A stretch of DNA of 64,000 nt from assembly GCF_005503015.1 (NCBI RefSeq), contig NZ_SCOL01000001.1, positions 992,001 through 1,056,000 on the forward strand. Reading direction: 5' to 3'. Shown here one piece after another: positions 1 through 7,721 of this stretch. How positions within the stretch are numbered: the first letter of the stretch is position 1; every line of letters starts with the position of its first letter. The notes beneath the pieces are model-generated. The model had not been told where the DNA came from, did not search any database, and saw nothing but the letters and a program-made list of their open reading frames with translations. Source of the DNA: Bacillus sp. E(2018). GTDB taxonomy: Bacteria > Bacillota > Bacilli > Bacillales > Fictibacillaceae. The translations under genes and the position numbers were made by a program.

Positions 1-225
1 TTTCTTTATCTGCAGCCACCGATACATGGTGATGGCGTAGATGTACCCCTTCATTTATTTATTAAAAGTCTGACCAAACAACAGCTTTCGGTAAATGAAG
101 TGAGACGTATCGTAAAAGCTATGTACGTAGAGAAGTATCATTACGGAAACGGTATCGGAAAACAGGTTCTTAATCGTTCTTATAACAAGATGAACTTAGA
201 GAGATCGGGTCTGTTCTATAACTAA
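1..225 (+). CDS. C-terminal fragment of an unrecognised protein
   Basis: The reading frame is open from the first base of the window to a TAA at 223-225, giving the last 74 residues of a protein whose start lies outside. It contains a segment PPIHGDGVDVPLHLF followed by a basic stretch with many Lys, Arg and Tyr residues and ends in ERSGLFYN. No signal or membrane segment is visible in this part. It is followed after 8 bases by a small lipoprotein-like gene on the same strand, so the two may be co-transcribed. I do not recognise the family; the fragment is treated as coding because it is open at the edge and meets the next gene without a terminator. Confidence 0.6.
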   Translation, partial: FLYLQPPIHGDGVDVPLHLFIKSLTKQQLSVNEVRRIVKAMYVEKYHYGNGIGKQVLNRSYNKMNLERSGLFYN

Positions 226-233
226 CTAAAAGG

Positions 234-458
234 ATGGAGGGTTACATCATCAGAAAATCTGTAGTGATTCTAGTCATATGTGCAGCATTCATGACTGCTT
301 GTGAGCAGAATGAAAGCAGGGAGTATGTACATTGGGGAGAAAAAACAGAGAATGATATACAGCGATTAACAGAAAACCGAATAGATTTCAAAGTAAAAAA
401 CAATTACATTTACATCTCTGAGAATCAAATGAAAAAAGCTGTCGCATGCTGTACTTAA
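234..458 (+). CDS. small putative lipoprotein
   Basis: About 70 residues. A short basic start (IRKS) leads into a hydrophobic stretch ending in FMTAC at residues 20-24, which fits a lipobox with Cys24 as the lipidated residue; the mature part is about 50 residues, polar, and has no domain I recognise. The only ATG in frame is at 234, but it lies inside the Shine-Dalgarno-like GGATGGAGGG; the best-spaced position for initiation would be the ATC codons at 246 or 249. The annotated start is therefore uncertain. A terminator follows at 485-525. Probably transcribed with the upstream fragment. Export by the lipoprotein pathway is inferred from the lipobox only. Confidence 0.5.
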   Translation: MEGYIIRKSVVILVICAAFMTACEQNESREYVHWGEKTENDIQRLTENRIDFKVKNNYIYISENQMKKAVACCT

Positions 459-484
459 AAAATTATTAACTTCACTATTATGAA

Positions 485-525
485 ACACAAGGCACTTCTG
501 AATGGGAGGTAGCCTTGTGTTTTTT
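485..525 (+). terminator. intrinsic terminator
   Basis: ACACAAGGC at 485-493 pairs perfectly with GCCTTGTGT at 512-520 and is followed by a T run. It ends the unit formed by the window-edge fragment and the small lipoprotein, and lies before the convergent carboxypeptidase gene. Confidence 0.8.
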
Positions 526-571
526 AGTAATGAAAAGAAATGAAACAACTGAATTTTATCGTTCTACACAT

Positions 572-1495
572 CTAAATCATTACCGTAGGCTCCATAACAG
601 TCAAAGTCCGATTGATCGTATTCATATTCACATTAACACCAAGAGGTATGGCAGCTTTGTAATAGCCATGTGCACTGGCTAAATTTGTCATCAGTGGTTT
701 GCCGAGCGGAACAAGGAATTCATCGATTACATTTTCAAATGTTTTTCCATATGCAGGTTCACATTTTGTACATTCTCCTATGATGATTCCGATGCAATCT
801 TCAAATTTACCAGCGAGCTTTAAGTGGTTCAAATATCTAAAAACGGTGTTTACAGGCTCATGAGTCTCTTCAAGAAATAATATTTTTCCCTTCGTGTCAA
901 TTTCATAAGGAGTTCCTAAACAATCTACGAACGAAGTAAGATTACCGCCTACAATAACTCCTGTAACGTTGCCTGCAACTTTACTAACAAGCGGAATATT
1001 TGGTGGATTTAAAATCTGCCATGGTGCAGTCGTTCTTGTGATGCTATTAAAGAATTGATTGAAATTATAAGAAGGAGTACCCGATCGGAAATCCAAGAGC
1101 ATCAAACTTTGAAACGTAACGAGATCCGATAGTTGATACAGAGCATTTATTAAGATGGTTATATCACTATAACCAGAGATGATTTTTGGGTTAGTTCGGA
1201 TTATATTGTAATCGAGATAGGGAAGAATGCTAGCTACTCCCACACCACCTCGTGTTGGAAGGATCATTTTCACTTGATCGTTTTGAAACATCTTCATCAA
1301 ATCTGAAGCACGTTGCTCTGGGGTACCAGACAAAAAACCATTTGACGCGTATACATAATCGCCCAAGATTACCTGAAAACCCATGTTTTTTAACATTGTA
1401 ATTCCTTGATTAATTATATTCGCTTCGAGCGGGCTACCCAGTGTAACAATTCCAATGGTGTCGCCTTGCTGCAATTGCTGCGGTTTGATCGACAT
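572..1495 (-). CDS. LD-carboxypeptidase family protein (peptidase S66, LdcA/MccF type)
   Basis: 307 residues, normal for the S66 family. These serine peptidases either trim the terminal D-Ala of peptidoglycan tetrapeptides (LdcA) or inactivate microcin C-like compounds (MccF). The N-terminal domain carries the nucleophile motif GYSD with Ser110; the C-terminal domain has LFLEE (Glu209/210) and the SAHG motif with His276, completing the Ser-Glu-His triad. No signal peptide, so it acts in the cytoplasm. The start is supported by AAAGGAG just upstream. It is convergent with the lipoprotein gene and followed upstream by nos on the same strand, separated by about 120 bases. Which of the two family activities applies cannot be decided from sequence. 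Confidence 0.88.
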   Translation of the reverse strand: MSIKPQQLQQGDTIGIVTLGSPLEANIINQGITMLKNMGFQVILGDYVYASNGFLSGTPEQRASDLMKMFQNDQVKMILPTRGGVGVASILPYLDYNIIRTNPKIISGYSDITILINALYQLSDLVTFQSLMLLDFRSGTPSYNFNQFFNSITRTTAPWQILNPPNIPLVSKVAGNVTGVIVGGNLTSFVDCLGTPYEIDTKGKILFLEETHEPVNTVFRYLNHLKLAGKFEDCIGIIIGECTKCEPAYGKTFENVIDEFLVPLGKPLMTNLASAHGYYKAAIPLGVNVNMNTINRTLTVMEPTVMI

Positions 1496-1615
1496 CCTAA
1501 CAGCTCCTTTCGGAGAACCTGAATCTTATATGCTATTATATTGGCAGTTAGAGAATCATATGAAAAAACGTCCAGAAAACACGTTCTGAACGTTTTGTGA
1601 TACAGTCTATTTTTC

Positions 1616-2698
1616 TTAAGAATAGGGTTTAGCTTGATAAAAGTAATTGGGTTTTACGATATCATTTTTGTACGGTTTATGAAAAATGTGTGTCGTAGCA
1701 GGACTCATAGGTGGAATAAGCCATGCCCAGTTACCTGTTACATTTCTCCCACTCTCTGATTCTTTTTCTTCAAATTTTTTGAACTGCTGAGCTGCCGTAT
1801 GATGATCTACTATACTAACACCATCTTCTCGGAATGAATGCAATACAGCGATATTTAACTCAACAAGTGCTTTATCTTTCCAAAGTGAAATCGAGCTTTT
1901 CGCATCTATACCCATGCATGAAGCAATCTTAGGAAGCATGTTGTATCGCTCTTCATCCGCTAAGTTTCGCGCTCCGATTTCAGTCCCCATATACCATCCA
2001 TTAAAAGGTGCTGCCGTGTAACGAAGCCCACCAATCTCTAAAGCCATATCAGAAATGAGAGGAACACCGTACCATTTTAGTTCTAAGTCTTTAAACCATT
2101 CAAACTCAGGATGACGAATCTCTACTTCTAAAGTTGAAGACTTCGGAAGTTCAAATATCTTAGGGAGATTGTCGTTTACTTGAATAACAATAGGTAAGAC
2201 ATCAAATCTTCCATATTTCGGTTCCCATCCCAGCTCGGTGCACTTCTCAGTAAATTCAATTGAAGAGGGATCTCCAATAATACCATTCTCCGTTTGATAG
2301 CCTGCGTATCTAATCAATTGATGATTCCAAATACGTACATGTTGGTTATCGGTTTTCGGCGGGAAAATGGATATCGTTGGGCGAATGCGTCCATGGTTCG
2401 TCGCATATTTCATATGTTCTATGATCGCCTCAAAAATCTCTTCCTCTGTTTCAACATGTCGTCGATCGAACGTATGCATCTGATCCCAAAACAGTCTCCC
2501 AATACAGCGATTGCTGTTGCGCCACGCGACTTTAGCGCCATAATCTATCTCAAAAGCTAGATGTTTATACGTTCCGTATTTCTCAATTTCTCTTGCGATT
2601 TCAGAGATTCGATCTTCAATCGCACTCTGTGTTTTATTTAATTCCTGATAACAGGAAGTGATGAACTCTGTTGCTTCTTGTAAAAGATTCATTTCCAA
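1616..2698 (-). CDS. nos: bacterial nitric oxide synthase, oxygenase domain
   Basis: 360 residues, the size of the stand-alone bacterial oxygenase. It oxidises L-arginine to citrulline and nitric oxide using heme, a pterin cofactor and electrons from separate flavoproteins; there is no reductase domain here, as usual in Bacillaceae. The heme-ligand motif [10 protein letters not shown] places the thiolate at Cys65, and the substrate-site segment [13 protein letters not shown] is intact. The frame opens with TTG at 2698, seven bases after GGGGG; an ATG two codons later at 2692 is the alternative but is worse spaced. In related bacteria the product protects against oxidative stress; that role here is by family knowledge, not visible in the sequence. 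Confidence 0.96.
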   Translation of the reverse strand: MEMNLLQEATEFITSCYQELNKTQSAIEDRISEIAREIEKYGTYKHLAFEIDYGAKVAWRNSNRCIGRLFWDQMHTFDRRHVETEEEIFEAIIEHMKYATNHGRIRPTISIFPPKTDNQHVRIWNHQLIRYAGYQTENGIIGDPSSIEFTEKCTELGWEPKYGRFDVLPIVIQVNDNLPKIFELPKSSTLEVEIRHPEFEWFKDLELKWYGVPLISDMALEIGGLRYTAAPFNGWYMGTEIGARNLADEERYNMLPKIASCMGIDAKSSISLWKDKALVELNIAVLHSFREDGVSIVDHHTAAQQFKKFEEKESESGRNVTGNWAWLIPPMSPATTHIFHKPYKNDIVKPNYFYQAKPYS

Positions 2699-2801
2699 AA
2701 TAAAGCCCCCAACAAAATAAGTGTATTATTATAATAGCCTAGTTTACAGTTAAATACCGCTTGTAAGTGTTACAAAAATAGAACATGAAGGAGCTGCGTT
2801 T

Positions 2802-3278
2802 ATGGGAATGAGAGCACCTTATCAGGTTTTGGTTATTCCTTTTGTACTTAAAGATCATAAAATTGAATATGGCATTTTAAAACGTTCAGATATGGGTTAC
2901 TGGCAAGCTATTGCAGGTGGCGGTGAAATGGGAGAGACCCCTGGACAGTCCGCCATGAGAGAAGCCTTTGAAGAAACTGGTCTAGGTGAAGATTGCCGGT
3001 TAATCCAGTTAGATTCGATATCTTCGTTGCCAGTAGAACACGTAGTAGGTCATTTTCTTTGGGGTGAGGAAGTGTTCGTTATACCGGAATATAGTTTTGG
3101 ATTAGAAGTCTATGATTAGAAATTAAATCTATCGAAAGAGCATACTGACTATAAATGGGTTAGCTATGAAGAAGCTGTCTCTTTGTTTAAATGGGATAGC
3201 AACAAAACAGCCCTATGGGAACTACATACAAGATTAAACATACTAAACAATAAAAAGGAAAATTATGTTAAACTATGA
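2802..3278 (+). pseudogene. Nudix hydrolase broken by an in-frame TAG
   Basis: The first 105 codons encode a complete Nudix box, beginning GGGEMGETPG and ending REAFEETGL, so the part for Mg2+-dependent nucleoside-diphosphate hydrolysis is intact. A TAG at 3117-3119 stops the frame, but the same frame continues without any other stop to a TGA at 3276-3278 with typical C-terminal Nudix text (DYKWVSYEEA, TALWELHTRL). The whole would be about 158 residues, the usual size for dATP-pyrophosphohydrolase-like members. A single nonsense mutation explains this. The truncated product lacks the last strand and helix and is probably inactive. The HIT gene follows 21 bases later and may share its transcript. 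Confidence 0.85.
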
Positions 3279-3299
3279 AAGTTGAAGGAGGTCATAATA

Positions 3300-3770
3300 A
3301 TGACTCATACAGGTTGTTTAATATGTGAACGGATTGAGATGATCCAAAAGGGAACCAATCCTTATTTTGTTGCAGAATTAGAGACAGGTTTCGTCGTAAT
3401 TGGAGATCATCAATATTTTAAAGGGTATACGCTATTTCTTTCAAAACAACATAAGACAGAACTGCATTTTCTAGAGTCGGATAGGAAGAAGACATTCTTA
3501 AATGAGATGAGTATAGTAGCTGAAGCAGTTTATAACGCGTTTAACGCTGAAAAATTAAACTATGAATTATTAGGGAATGGTGATTCTCATCTTCATTGGC
3601 ATCTTTTTCCACGAAGAGAAAATGATTCACCTGTAAAAGGTCCTGTCTGGTGGGTAGACAGAGAAGAGATGTTCTCAGATGAAATAAGACCATCACAAGA
3701 TGAGTTGGAAGAAATGAAGAACCGTTTGTATGCTGAACTAAAAAAGTTGATTTCTGTGACAATTTGCTAA
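3300..3770 (+). CDS. HIT family protein (histidine-triad nucleotide-binding)
   Basis: 156 residues from the ATG at 3300, which sits eight bases or so after GGAGG; an upstream in-frame ATG at 3282 has no such site. The C-terminal half carries the histidine triad HLHWHLF, whose last His is the nucleophile that attacks nucleotide phosphate esters, and the N-terminus has a CLIC metal-binding-like pair. HIT proteins hydrolyse AMP-lysine, Ap4A or similar nucleotides in the cytoplasm. The distance to the preceding broken Nudix gene (also a nucleotide hydrolase) and to the following GNAT gene suggests one transcript. The true substrate is not predictable. Confidence 0.88.
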   Translation: MTHTGCLICERIEMIQKGTNPYFVAELETGFVVIGDHQYFKGYTLFLSKQHKTELHFLESDRKKTFLNEMSIVAEAVYNAFNAEKLNYELLGNGDSHLHWHLFPRRENDSPVKGPVWWVDREEMFSDEIRPSQDELEEMKNRLYAELKKLISVTIC

Positions 3771-3783
3771 AGAAAGGAAATGA

Positions 3784-4347
3784 ATGATGAGTGATCATCC
3801 TATCATTGAAACGAACCGTTTGATTTTACGAAAGGTAACTCAGGATGATGCGAGGGATATGTTTTCTTACCTATCGGACTCTGAAGTTGTAAAACAAATG
3901 GGCCTCGAACCTTATCAAACGGTTGAAGCGGTTTATGAAGAAATAGAATGGTATCATTCTATCTTAAAAGAACAAACAGGGATTCGCTGGGGAATCACAT
4001 TAAAGAATTCCGATAGAGTAATCGGAAGCTGTGGATTTCTTAATAGAAATGCTAAGCACTTTCGCACAGAAGTCGGATTTGAATTGAATAAAGAATATTG
4101 GGGAAAAGGTGTTGCTCGAGAAGCATTAGAAGCAGTCGTAAAATATGGATTTGAATACATGAAATTGGTACGAATCGAAGCACTGATAGAGCCTGATAAT
4201 ATCTCATCACAGAGTCTAGTAGAGAAGATTGGTTTTCTTAAAGAAGGATTGTTAAGACATTATGAATACACATGTGGCAAATTTGATGATTTATTCATCT
4301 ATTCTTTGTTAAAAGGTGATGAAATACATTTAAAATACGAACATTAA
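3784..4347 (+). CDS. GNAT acetyltransferase, RimJ/RimL type
   Basis: 187 residues. The N-terminus IIETNRLILRKVTQDDA is typical of RimJ/RimL-like N-acetyltransferases, and the acetyl-CoA loop appears as YWGKGVAREAL, followed by NISSQSLVEKIGF, the usual helix that carries the catalytic-site Asn. Such enzymes acetylate protein alpha-amino groups or small amines in the cytoplasm. It starts 13 bases after the HIT stop, at one of three near-adjacent ATGs (3780, 3784, 3787), so the start is uncertain by one or two codons. Specific substrate unknown. Confidence 0.88.
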   Translation: MMSDHPIIETNRLILRKVTQDDARDMFSYLSDSEVVKQMGLEPYQTVEAVYEEIEWYHSILKEQTGIRWGITLKNSDRVIGSCGFLNRNAKHFRTEVGFELNKEYWGKGVAREALEAVVKYGFEYMKLVRIEALIEPDNISSQSLVEKIGFLKEGLLRHYEYTCGKFDDLFIYSLLKGDEIHLKYEH

Positions 4348-4379
4348 ACAAAAAATATAGTTTAATGTTAAGTTTTGTG

Positions 4380-4408
4380 TTGAAAATAAAAACTATTATT
4401 GTTATATT
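4380..4408 (+). promoter_or_regulatory. sigma-A promoter of the riboswitch transcript
   Basis: TTGAAA at 4380-4385 and TATATT at 4403-4408 are separated by exactly 17 bases. The expected start lies near 4415, about 20 bases before the riboswitch aptamer. Confidence 0.7.
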
Positions 4409-4434
4409 ATCAAAGTAACATACATAAAAACGAA

Positions 4435-4509
4435 TTACTCGTATATGCTCGGTAATATGGTCTGAGTGTTTCTACCCGGTTCCCAATGAAAGAACTGGAC
4501 TACGAGTTG
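4435..4509 (+). promoter_or_regulatory. purine riboswitch aptamer, guanine type
   Basis: The conserved core is present in order: P1 left arm ACTCGTA, P2 with the loop TAATATGG, the joining segment GTTTCTACC, P3 made of CCGGTTC pairing with GAACTGG, then GACTACGAG closing P1. P2 pairs GCTCGG with TCTGAG allowing G-U pairs. The discriminating pyrimidine in GACTA is C, the guanine-type base, not the U of adenine riboswitches. It precedes an exported nucleosidase gene and is followed by competing antiterminator and terminator stems, so binding of guanine or hypoxanthine should shut off transcription. Confidence 0.92.
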
Positions 4510-4648
4510 AAGTATCAGGTTGAGTAGATCTATTTTTGAAGAATAAGTACATCAGCCCTTAATTTAGCAATATTACTTTGCTTAAAGATACTTTGGCTCA
4601 AGTGGTCTAGAGGTAGAACATATCTACATTCTCTAGGCTATTTTTATT
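4510..4648 (+). terminator. riboswitch expression platform: antiterminator and terminator
   Basis: Terminator: CTAGAG at 4607-4612 pairs with CTCTAG at 4631-4636, the stem extends outward through GTGGT and is followed by TATTTTTATT. Antiterminator: the P1 right arm and following bases (ACTACGAG, AAGTATC, about 4498-4516) can instead pair with GATACTT, CTC and GTGGT at about 4587-4606. GTGGT is thus shared by both folds and the P1 right arm by aptamer and antiterminator, the standard logic of a ligand-off transcription switch. Confidence 0.72.
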
Positions 4649-4691
4649 GAGTATATTGGAGTAATCCGTGACATCTGGAGGGATTTTTACA

Positions 4692-5555
4692 ATGAAAAAA
4701 TACGGATTATTAGCAATCGCAGCTGTTTTATTTTTATCCGCGTTAACAGCATTTAATTTTAACCAAACAGCATCTGGAAAAGAAAAAGCAAAAGGACCGA
4801 TTATCATTCAAGGGCCGATGCCGATTGAGGCTGAGAATTTTGCAAAACGACTAAAGAACGTAAAAGAAGAAAAGTCTGGGAGCTTTGTTTTTTATAAAGG
4901 GACTCTAAATAATTATCCAGTAATCGTTACAAAAACAGGTAAAGGTATGGAAAACACGGCAGCTGCAACAGCGATTGCCATCGAAAAATATAAACCTGCC
5001 GCTATCATCAATCAAGGTACATCCGGAGGACATGATCCAAGCTTAAACGTTTTTGACATCGTTCTTGGAAAAAGAACGGTTAATCTTGGATCTTTAAAGA
5101 CGCCTCACAAAGAATCAAATGAAGGAATTCACCCTACATCTTGGATTCCAATGGACCTCATGGCATCAGAGGGAAGTGCCGGTGAAGATCCGAATGCTGA
5201 AAAAGCACGTTATTTCGAAGGTGATGCAAAATTGTTAAAAGCTGCTCATGCTGTAAAAGATAAGTATTCAAAAGGGAAAGTTGTAGAGGGTACGATTGGT
5301 TCTGCAGACGTTTGGAACAATGAAGTCGACCGTATCAAATGGTTCCATGAAAACTTTGGAACTTCTGTTGAAGAGATGGAAGGTGCATCAGCCGCACAAA
5401 TTTCGAAAGCTTATGATGTACCATTCCTCGGCATCCGCGTACTTTCAAACAATAAGACAAATGGCGGTCAATATGATCCTACAACAGCAGCTGCCAATCA
5501 AGATTATGTATTTGAAGTGGTTAAGGAATATATCACTATGAAAAAAGGTAAATAA
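4692..5555 (+). CDS. exported nucleoside phosphorylase/nucleosidase family protein (MTA/SAH nucleosidase-like)
   Basis: 287 residues from the ATG at 4692, preceded by GGAGGG; an earlier in-frame start at 4668 would add residues before the signal peptide. Residues 1-28 (MKKYGLLAIAAVLFLSALTA) form a clear signal peptide or membrane anchor with no lipobox Cys. The rest is a PNP/UDP phosphorylase-family fold: the glycine-rich GTSGG loop, and EMEGAS, the conserved Met-Glu that holds the ribose in 5-methylthioadenosine/S-adenosylhomocysteine nucleosidases. Acting outside the membrane it would release a purine base from nucleosides for uptake. The guanine-type riboswitch ahead supports a purine salvage role. 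The exact nucleoside is inferred, not shown. Confidence 0.85.
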   Translation: MKKYGLLAIAAVLFLSALTAFNFNQTASGKEKAKGPIIIQGPMPIEAENFAKRLKNVKEEKSGSFVFYKGTLNNYPVIVTKTGKGMENTAAATAIAIEKYKPAAIINQGTSGGHDPSLNVFDIVLGKRTVNLGSLKTPHKESNEGIHPTSWIPMDLMASEGSAGEDPNAEKARYFEGDAKLLKAAHAVKDKYSKGKVVEGTIGSADVWNNEVDRIKWFHENFGTSVEEMEGASAAQISKAYDVPFLGIRVLSNNKTNGGQYDPTTAAANQDYVFEVVKEYITMKKGK

Positions 5556-5562
5556 CATAAGG

Positions 5563-5600
5563 AAAACCCCGCTAAGTAAAATTTGGCGGGGTTTATTTTT
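5563..5600. terminator. bidirectional terminator
   Basis: AAACCCCGC at 5564-5572 pairs with GCGGGGTTT at 5586-5594 followed by ATTTTT. It ends the nucleosidase transcript on the plus strand and overlaps the end of the convergent MarR gene. Confidence 0.82.
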
Positions 5601-6021
5601 CTGAAATAGCCTTATTAAATTTTTTTAGGAGATGACCAAACTGTTTGCGTTCTTCCTCCGTCCAATCATCTGTAAGTACTTCAAAGCGATCAAGCCTAGC
5701 TTTTTTATATTCATTAAAATCTTCAGTGCCTGATCTCGTTAACTGTAAGAAGTAAGCTCGGCGATCCACCTGATCGGGGACTTTGTACACATACCCTTTT
5801 TTCTCAAGAGACGCAGCTTGTCGACTGACTGTGGAGGTATCCAGCTGCAAGTTTTCAGCGAGCGTCTTCACACCAAGCGGTCCGTGAACAGACAATTGGT
5901 GTAGAAGAAGGTAGGCTGATCTGTCTAGATTTCCGATTTTATTTTTGGATGTAATCGAGGTGACGCGCCGTACAAGGACAGCCATCTCTAGCTCGATCTT
6001 TTCAAGTATGGGATTCTTCAT
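5593..6021 (-). CDS. MarR family transcriptional regulator
   Basis: 142 residues from the ATG at 6021, eight bases after AGGTGG; a GTG at 6033 lies inside that site and is less likely. A winged helix of MarR type fills the centre (LLLHQLSVHGPLGVKTLAENLQ, recognition region TSTVSRQAASLEKKGYVYK, wing with DRRAYFLQLT). It is a cytoplasmic dimeric repressor that usually responds to small phenolic or drug-like ligands. It is divergent from an MFS pump with two palindromic sites over the pump promoter, so it most likely represses that pump and perhaps itself. Confidence 0.9.
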   Translation of the reverse strand: MKNPILEKIELEMAVLVRRVTSITSKNKIGNLDRSAYLLLHQLSVHGPLGVKTLAENLQLDTSTVSRQAASLEKKGYVYKVPDQVDRRAYFLQLTRSGTEDFNEYKKARLDRFEVLTDDWTEEERKQFGHLLKKFNKAISEK

Positions 6022-6099
6022 CGTATTTGCCACCTTTATTTACACAGCTCTATCAATATGATAACCGATTCATATATCATTCAACAACAGAATGATGGT

Positions 6100-6148
6100 T
6101 TGACAGCAAAGTAGTTGTACTATACAATTATATAGTTGTATTATACAA
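6100..6148 (+). promoter_or_regulatory. MFS pump promoter with two MarR-type operators
   Basis: TTGACA at 6100-6105 and TACAAT at 6123-6128 have a 17-base spacer. Two dyads TTGTA-3-TACAA lie at 6115-6127 and 6136-6148, 21 bp apart centre to centre (two helical turns), the first overlapping the -10 box and the second the start region. Binding by the adjacent MarR protein would block the polymerase directly. Confidence 0.75.
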
Positions 6149-6188
6149 TAAATTATAAACATAATAAAATTGAAAAGGAGATGTGAGA

Positions 6189-7430
6189 ATGTCAACAAAC
6201 ACACAAAGTGTTGGCGGAGCTAAGGTTTCAGGAGTTTCACTTGATAAACAAAGTTTATTTCATCAGCCGATCTCCGTATGGGCTGTTTTTTTCGCTTGTA
6301 TAACAGCTTTCATGGGAATGGGATTGGTTAATCCTGTTTTGCCTTCTATCGCTGATAATCTTCAAGCAACACCAAGTGAAGTTACATTACTTTATACAAG
6401 TTATAATGCAGTGATGGCTTTTGCCATGCTTATAACCAGCACAGTTTCTTCTAGACTTGGCAATAAAGGAACATTATTGACTGGGGTATTTATCATAGCG
6501 ACAGTATCTGCGCTAGGAGGTTTTGCTGATAACATCTGGACATTGGTGGGTCTTCGCGCAGGTTGGGGACTAGGTAATGCGCTATTTGTAGCAACGGCAC
6601 TAGCTGCGATCGTATCCCTTTCGAGCAGTGGAACAGCTAAGGCAATTATTTTATATGAAGCAGCCGTTGGTTTAGGAATCTCAATTGGACCTTTACTTGG
6701 TGGGACGTTAGGTAGCATTTCATGGAGGTCTCCTTTTTTAGGAGTTTCGACTCTCATGATTCTTGCATTCATGATTCTGTTGGTATTGATGCCTAAACCG
6801 AATGCGCAGTTAGCTGTGAAAAAGAAAAAAACACCACTATCTGCTCCTTTTAAAGCGATGAAACATCGTTCGCTTTTCGTGCTCGGAATTGTTGCGGCAC
6901 TTTATAACATTGGCTTTTTTACAATCATGGCTTACGCTCCATTTGTGTTAGGGTTACATCCGAAGGGACTAGGTTATGTGTTCTTAGGCTGGGGAACATT
7001 GCTAGCGATCACTTCCGTATTTATGGCACCAAAGCTTGAAAGAACATTCGGAACAGTAAAATCTATGGCGTTTATGCTATTCTTGTTTGTAGCCGATCTT
7101 GTCATCATGGGATTATTTACTTCAACTCAATGGGTGATCATTTCAGCGATCGTTTTTGCTGGAGCAATATTAGGTAATACGAATACCTTGATAACAACAG
7201 CTGTGATGGAAGCAGCACCTGTTGAACGGTCAACGGCATCAGCAGCGTATAGTTTTCTTCGGTTCCTAGGAGCGGCAATATCTCCTTATATGGCAGCAAA
7301 ACTTGCTGAAATCTTTAATTCACATCTACCGTTTTATGTAGCTGCGGGATTCGTGTTTTTATCAATCATATTTATCGGTTGGAACTACAAACATCTTGCG
7401 CACGTAGATCGAATGGACACTTCGCATTAA
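6189..7430 (+). CDS. MFS drug efflux transporter
   Basis: 413 residues from the ATG at 6189, eight bases after AAGGAG; a GTG at 6183 is possible. Twelve hydrophobic segments are visible after an N-terminal polar stretch of about 25 residues. TM1 ends in MGMGLVNPVLPSIADNL, the pattern typical of drug:H+ antiporters, and the loop between TM2 and TM3 carries SRLGNKGTLL, a weak form of the major-facilitator motif. The substrate is probably a toxic hydrophobic compound exported across the cytoplasmic membrane. Divergent from the MarR gene with tandem operators over its promoter; a terminator follows directly. Confidence 0.9.
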   Translation: MSTNTQSVGGAKVSGVSLDKQSLFHQPISVWAVFFACITAFMGMGLVNPVLPSIADNLQATPSEVTLLYTSYNAVMAFAMLITSTVSSRLGNKGTLLTGVFIIATVSALGGFADNIWTLVGLRAGWGLGNALFVATALAAIVSLSSSGTAKAIILYEAAVGLGISIGPLLGGTLGSISWRSPFLGVSTLMILAFMILLVLMPKPNAQLAVKKKKTPLSAPFKAMKHRSLFVLGIVAALYNIGFFTIMAYAPFVLGLHPKGLGYVFLGWGTLLAITSVFMAPKLERTFGTVKSMAFMLFLFVADLVIMGLFTSTQWVIISAIVFAGAILGNTNTLITTAVMEAAPVERSTASAAYSFLRFLGAAISPYMAAKLAEIFNSHLPFYVAAGFVFLSIIFIGWNYKHLAHVDRMDTSH

Positions 7431-7441
7431 AAATAGTAGTG

Positions 7442-7476
7442 AAAAAGCCTGCTCCGATAGTTGGAGCAGGCTTTTA
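7442..7476 (+). terminator. intrinsic terminator of the MFS gene
   Basis: AAAGCCTGCTCC at about 7444-7455 pairs with GGAGCAGGCTTT at about 7463-7474, a perfect 12-bp stem with a T tail. Confidence 0.85.
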
Positions 7477-7494
7477 TGTGTGGTGGATGAACGA

Positions 7495-7623
7495 ATCCAG
7501 GATTTTAAGGGATTAATCCACGAGTTTTGATTCTGAATCCAAAAGTTTGTGCAATTTATCCACGAGTTTTGGTCCTGAATCCAAAAGTTTATGCAGTTTA
7601 TCCTCGAGTCTACAATCTCGACA
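7495..7623 (-). repeat. 21-bp-period repeat element, copy A
   Basis: Read on the minus strand the element begins with a head TGTCGAGATTGTAGACTCG (7623 down to 7605) and continues in 21-base units that alternate between forms like TTTTGGATTCAGGACCAAAAC and TCGTGGATAAATTGCACAAAC, so the clearest exact period is 42 bases (plus-strand units start at 7516, 7558 and 7600). The same head and unit occur at 46519-46637 on the opposite strand. It lies between the terminators of the MFS gene and ctaB. Units keep TGGAT and CAAAA. Function unknown. Confidence 0.8.
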
Positions 7624-7690
7624 CCGTTCGACTTTAATGGTCGTTTCCAAGAACTTACTGCTCAGTCAAAACAAGAGGGCCAACAAATGA

Positions 7691-7721
7691 AAAAGGTACG
7701 GAGCAATTCCGTACCTTTTTT
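7691..7721 (-). terminator. intrinsic terminator of ctaB
   Basis: On the minus strand GGTACGGAA pairs with TTCCGTACC (7695-7715) and is followed by TTTT. It starts at the ctaB stop codon. Confidence 0.75.

Noticed and set aside
4607..4807. Minus-strand ORF over the riboswitch terminator and nucleosidase start
   Set aside because: It conflicts with the riboswitch platform and signal peptide, which are much better supported.
6401..6772. Long minus-strand ORF opposite the MFS gene
   Set aside because: It lies in full opposite a gene with clear membrane and family motifs and has no RBS of its own.
7495..7623. CRISPR array
   Set aside because: The 21/42-base units are tandem, with no spacers of unique sequence and no cas genes nearby.
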